A DNA stretch of 7,210 nt from the NCBI GenBank assembly GCA_023139025.1, contig JAGLOH010000107.1:1-7210 (forward strand). The letters are read 5' to 3'. Below are positions 6,000-7,210 of this stretch, piece by piece; within the stretch, counting starts at the first letter, position 1; the number at the start of each line of letters is the position of its first letter. This DNA comes from Candidatus Heimdallarchaeota archaeon. GTDB taxonomy: Archaea; Asgardarchaeota; Heimdallarchaeia; Heimdallarchaeales; Heimdallarchaeaceae. The translations under genes were made by a program, and so were the position numbers. The notes beneath the pieces are model-generated. The model searched no databases, was not told where the DNA came from, and was given only the letters and a program-made list of their open reading frames with translations.

Positions 6000-7210
6000 A
6001 TGAAAGTCGAAAAAGAAAAACGGATTCATTCAGTACTGTCAAATGTATTCTATTACACATTCGTTTCTCTTGTTATTGCTATTTTAATTATGTCCTTAGT
6101 TCTAGACAATTATGATTTAATTCTAAATATTCTATTTATTTCTTTGCTAGTTAGTACAGTTGTTATTGTTTTTTACTTGACAGTACAGATGTTAAGGTAT
6201 AATATCAGTGTCAATAAAAAGGCACAGATAGGAATATTCCTGATTGTAGTTGGATTTTTGCTTATACTATTTTCTACAGGTAAGCAGATAACTTTAGGTG
6301 AAGATTTCATCCTAAATAAATTAGGTGATACATTCTTTGTTTATTGGGGAATTGGTTCAATTGTAGCAGGAATAATAGTAGAGCTAACATTTCTAGATCA
6401 ATTTATTTGGGATATGATTGCAAAACCCATAAAATTTCTCTGGAACGCAATGATATCATTCTTCAAATGGTTTGCAGAACACTGGAAGAATATTATACTC
6501 TATTCTTTGGATATTATTTCTATTACTGGGATTGTAACCTTTGCAATATTGTGGACTACAGGCTGGTCAACAGACTGGTGGATGATAGTCATACTTTCAG
6601 TATGCTGTGTTTACCCTATCATACATCACTCAAAGCGAATCTGGCGAGTGATTAAATTTGTAGCTGTCGACATCTTCTATGAATTCTTCAAGACTCTATT
6701 TATAGCTCTAAAAAACGCCCTGAAAGCAATTTGGGAGAAAATAGTTGCATTCTTTGCATTTATCGCTGAACATTGGTGGGTTATTCTTAAAGAAATTCTA
6801 CGATTAATTGGTGTAGCTGGAGGAATTACACTCATCTATTATGGAATAACAATACTACAGTATGCATATTTCATATGGATAGGAATCAGTGTTATTATTT
6901 TCAGTCAATTATTTACAAGAAAAGTGGTTCTGCAGGGAATTTGGAATGCTTTTGTCAGTTTAGTTACTTTCATCTGGGATAGAATCGTTGCATTTGCTGA
7001 TTTTGTTTGGAGTATAATTGATGCAATATTCTTATTCATAATCGAACATTGGTGGCCTATTCTCAAGGAAATTCTCCGTTTAGTAGGAGTTGTTGGTGGA
7101 ATAGTTTTGATCTATTATGGAATAACAATACTACAGTATGCATATTTCATATGGATAGGAATGAGTGTCATTATTTTCAGTCAACTATTTACAAGAAAAG
7201 TGGTTCTGCA
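6000..7210 (+). CDS. repetitive Trp-rich multi-pass membrane protein (3' partial)
   Basis: From the ATG at 6000 the frame is open for 403 codons to the right edge. It begins MKVEKEKRIHSVLSNVFYYT. Four hydrophobic segments lie at about 15-34, 41-65, 76-93 and 112-130. Then come repeating units of about 92-97 residues: a Trp-rich amphipathic stretch ending in EHW (Glu at 160, 257 and 349), followed by two hydrophobic segments. In all three units a Trp stands exactly 12 residues before that Glu. Units 2 and 3 are nearly identical (5 differences over residues 257-311 against 349-403). The basic motif FTRKVVL closes each of these two units. No catalytic motif is seen and I recognise no family. The repeats may continue beyond the window. 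Consensus TATA at leaderless distance supports the start. Confidence 0.85.
   Translation, partial: MKVEKEKRIHSVLSNVFYYTFVSLVIAILIMSLVLDNYDLILNILFISLLVSTVVIVFYLTVQMLRYNISVNKKAQIGIFLIVVGFLLILFSTGKQITLGEDFILNKLGDTFFVYWGIGSIVAGIIVELTFLDQFIWDMIAKPIKFLWNAMISFFKWFAEHWKNIILYSLDIISITGIVTFAILWTTGWSTDWWMIVILSVCCVYPIIHHSKRIWRVIKFVAVDIFYEFFKTLFIALKNALKAIWEKIVAFFAFIAEHWWVILKEILRLIGVAGGITLIYYGITILQYAYFIWIGISVIIFSQLFTRKVVLQGIWNAFVSLVTFIWDRIVAFADFVWSIIDAIFLFIIEHWWPILKEILRLVGVVGGIVLIYYGITILQYAYFIWIGMSVIIFSQLFTRKVVL
6408..6660 (+). repeat. divergent first unit of the membrane-protein repeat
   Basis: Residues 137-220 of the membrane protein start with WDMIAKPIKFLWNAMISFFK and continue to AEHW, which aligns without gaps to the WDRIVAF...IIEHW segment before unit 3. 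The two hydrophobic segments that follow differ from those of units 2 and 3. Its EHW lies 291 bp before that of unit 2, five codons more than the later period. Unit limits are approximate. Confidence 0.5.
6768..6934 (+). repeat. second unit (copy A) of a 276-bp-period repeat
   Basis: This stretch encodes residues 257-311 (from EHWW to FTRKVVL) and recurs 276 bp (92 codons) downstream. By hand count, 21 of 167 bases differ, and 18 of these fall in the first 66 bases. The last 101 bases differ at only 3 positions, including 53 consecutive identical bases (6834-6886). Confidence 0.9.
7044..7210 (+). repeat. third unit (copy B) of the 276-bp-period repeat, cut by the window end
   Basis: This is the partner of 6768-6934 and runs exactly to the last base of the window, so its true end is unseen. 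The identical 53-base core is at 7110-7162. If 7210 is also a contig end, the near-identical repeat is a likely reason that assembly stopped here. Confidence 0.9.

Noticed and set aside
6344..6655. 103-codon plus-strand frame inside the repeat membrane gene
   Set aside because: It lies in another frame of the open gene that starts at 6000, which has a consensus promoter and internal protein repeats. This frame has neither.
6768..7210. CRISPR or intergenic tandem array
   Set aside because: The repeats are 276 bp apart, an exact multiple of three, and encode matching protein units within one frame, so they are coding repeats.

Overview
The window reads as archaeal chromosomal DNA. It is AT-rich. 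Its promoters look like archaeal TATA boxes, several of them about 30 bp upstream of a start codon with no Shine-Dalgarno, as in leaderless transcripts. Transcription appears to end at T-rich tracts. It also encodes a secreted protein with the archaeal type IV pilin leader (KR|AVSPVIATVLL). The lineage cannot be fixed from this sequence. An uncultured, Asgard-like or other mesophilic archaeon is a guess only.

Layout, left to right. (1) The 3' end of an unrecognised gene (+) enters from the left edge. It converges on, and overlaps by 16 bp, a 64-residue membrane protein gene (-). (2) Next is a minus-strand gene pair. The upstream gene (1944-2843) is an AadA-like nucleotidyltransferase-fold protein with a degraded active site. 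The downstream gene (567-1934) encodes a P-loop/AAA-type ATPase whose N-terminal region looks like a second, even more degraded copy of the same nucleotidyltransferase fold. The small membrane protein follows on the same strand and may belong to the cluster. (3) A 592-residue pilin-like or adhesin-like surface protein (-) follows, with its own promoter, a good Shine-Dalgarno and a T-tract terminator. (4) Divergent from it lies hypB-hypA (+), the nickel-insertion GTPase and metallochaperone for [NiFe]-hydrogenase maturation. No hydrogenase subunit is in the window. (5) Last, a plus-strand gene opens at 6000 behind a consensus TATA box and is still open at the right edge. It encodes a tryptophan-rich multi-pass membrane protein built from repeats of about 92-97 residues. 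The last two repeats are nearly identical in DNA over about 100 bp.

The most interesting items are the paired degenerate-nucleotidyltransferase/ATPase module, which I cannot match to a named system, and the repeat membrane protein with an apparent gene-conversion tract. The hyp genes are conventional. The window may be a whole contig, since genes are cut at both ends and the right edge falls inside a near-identical repeat.
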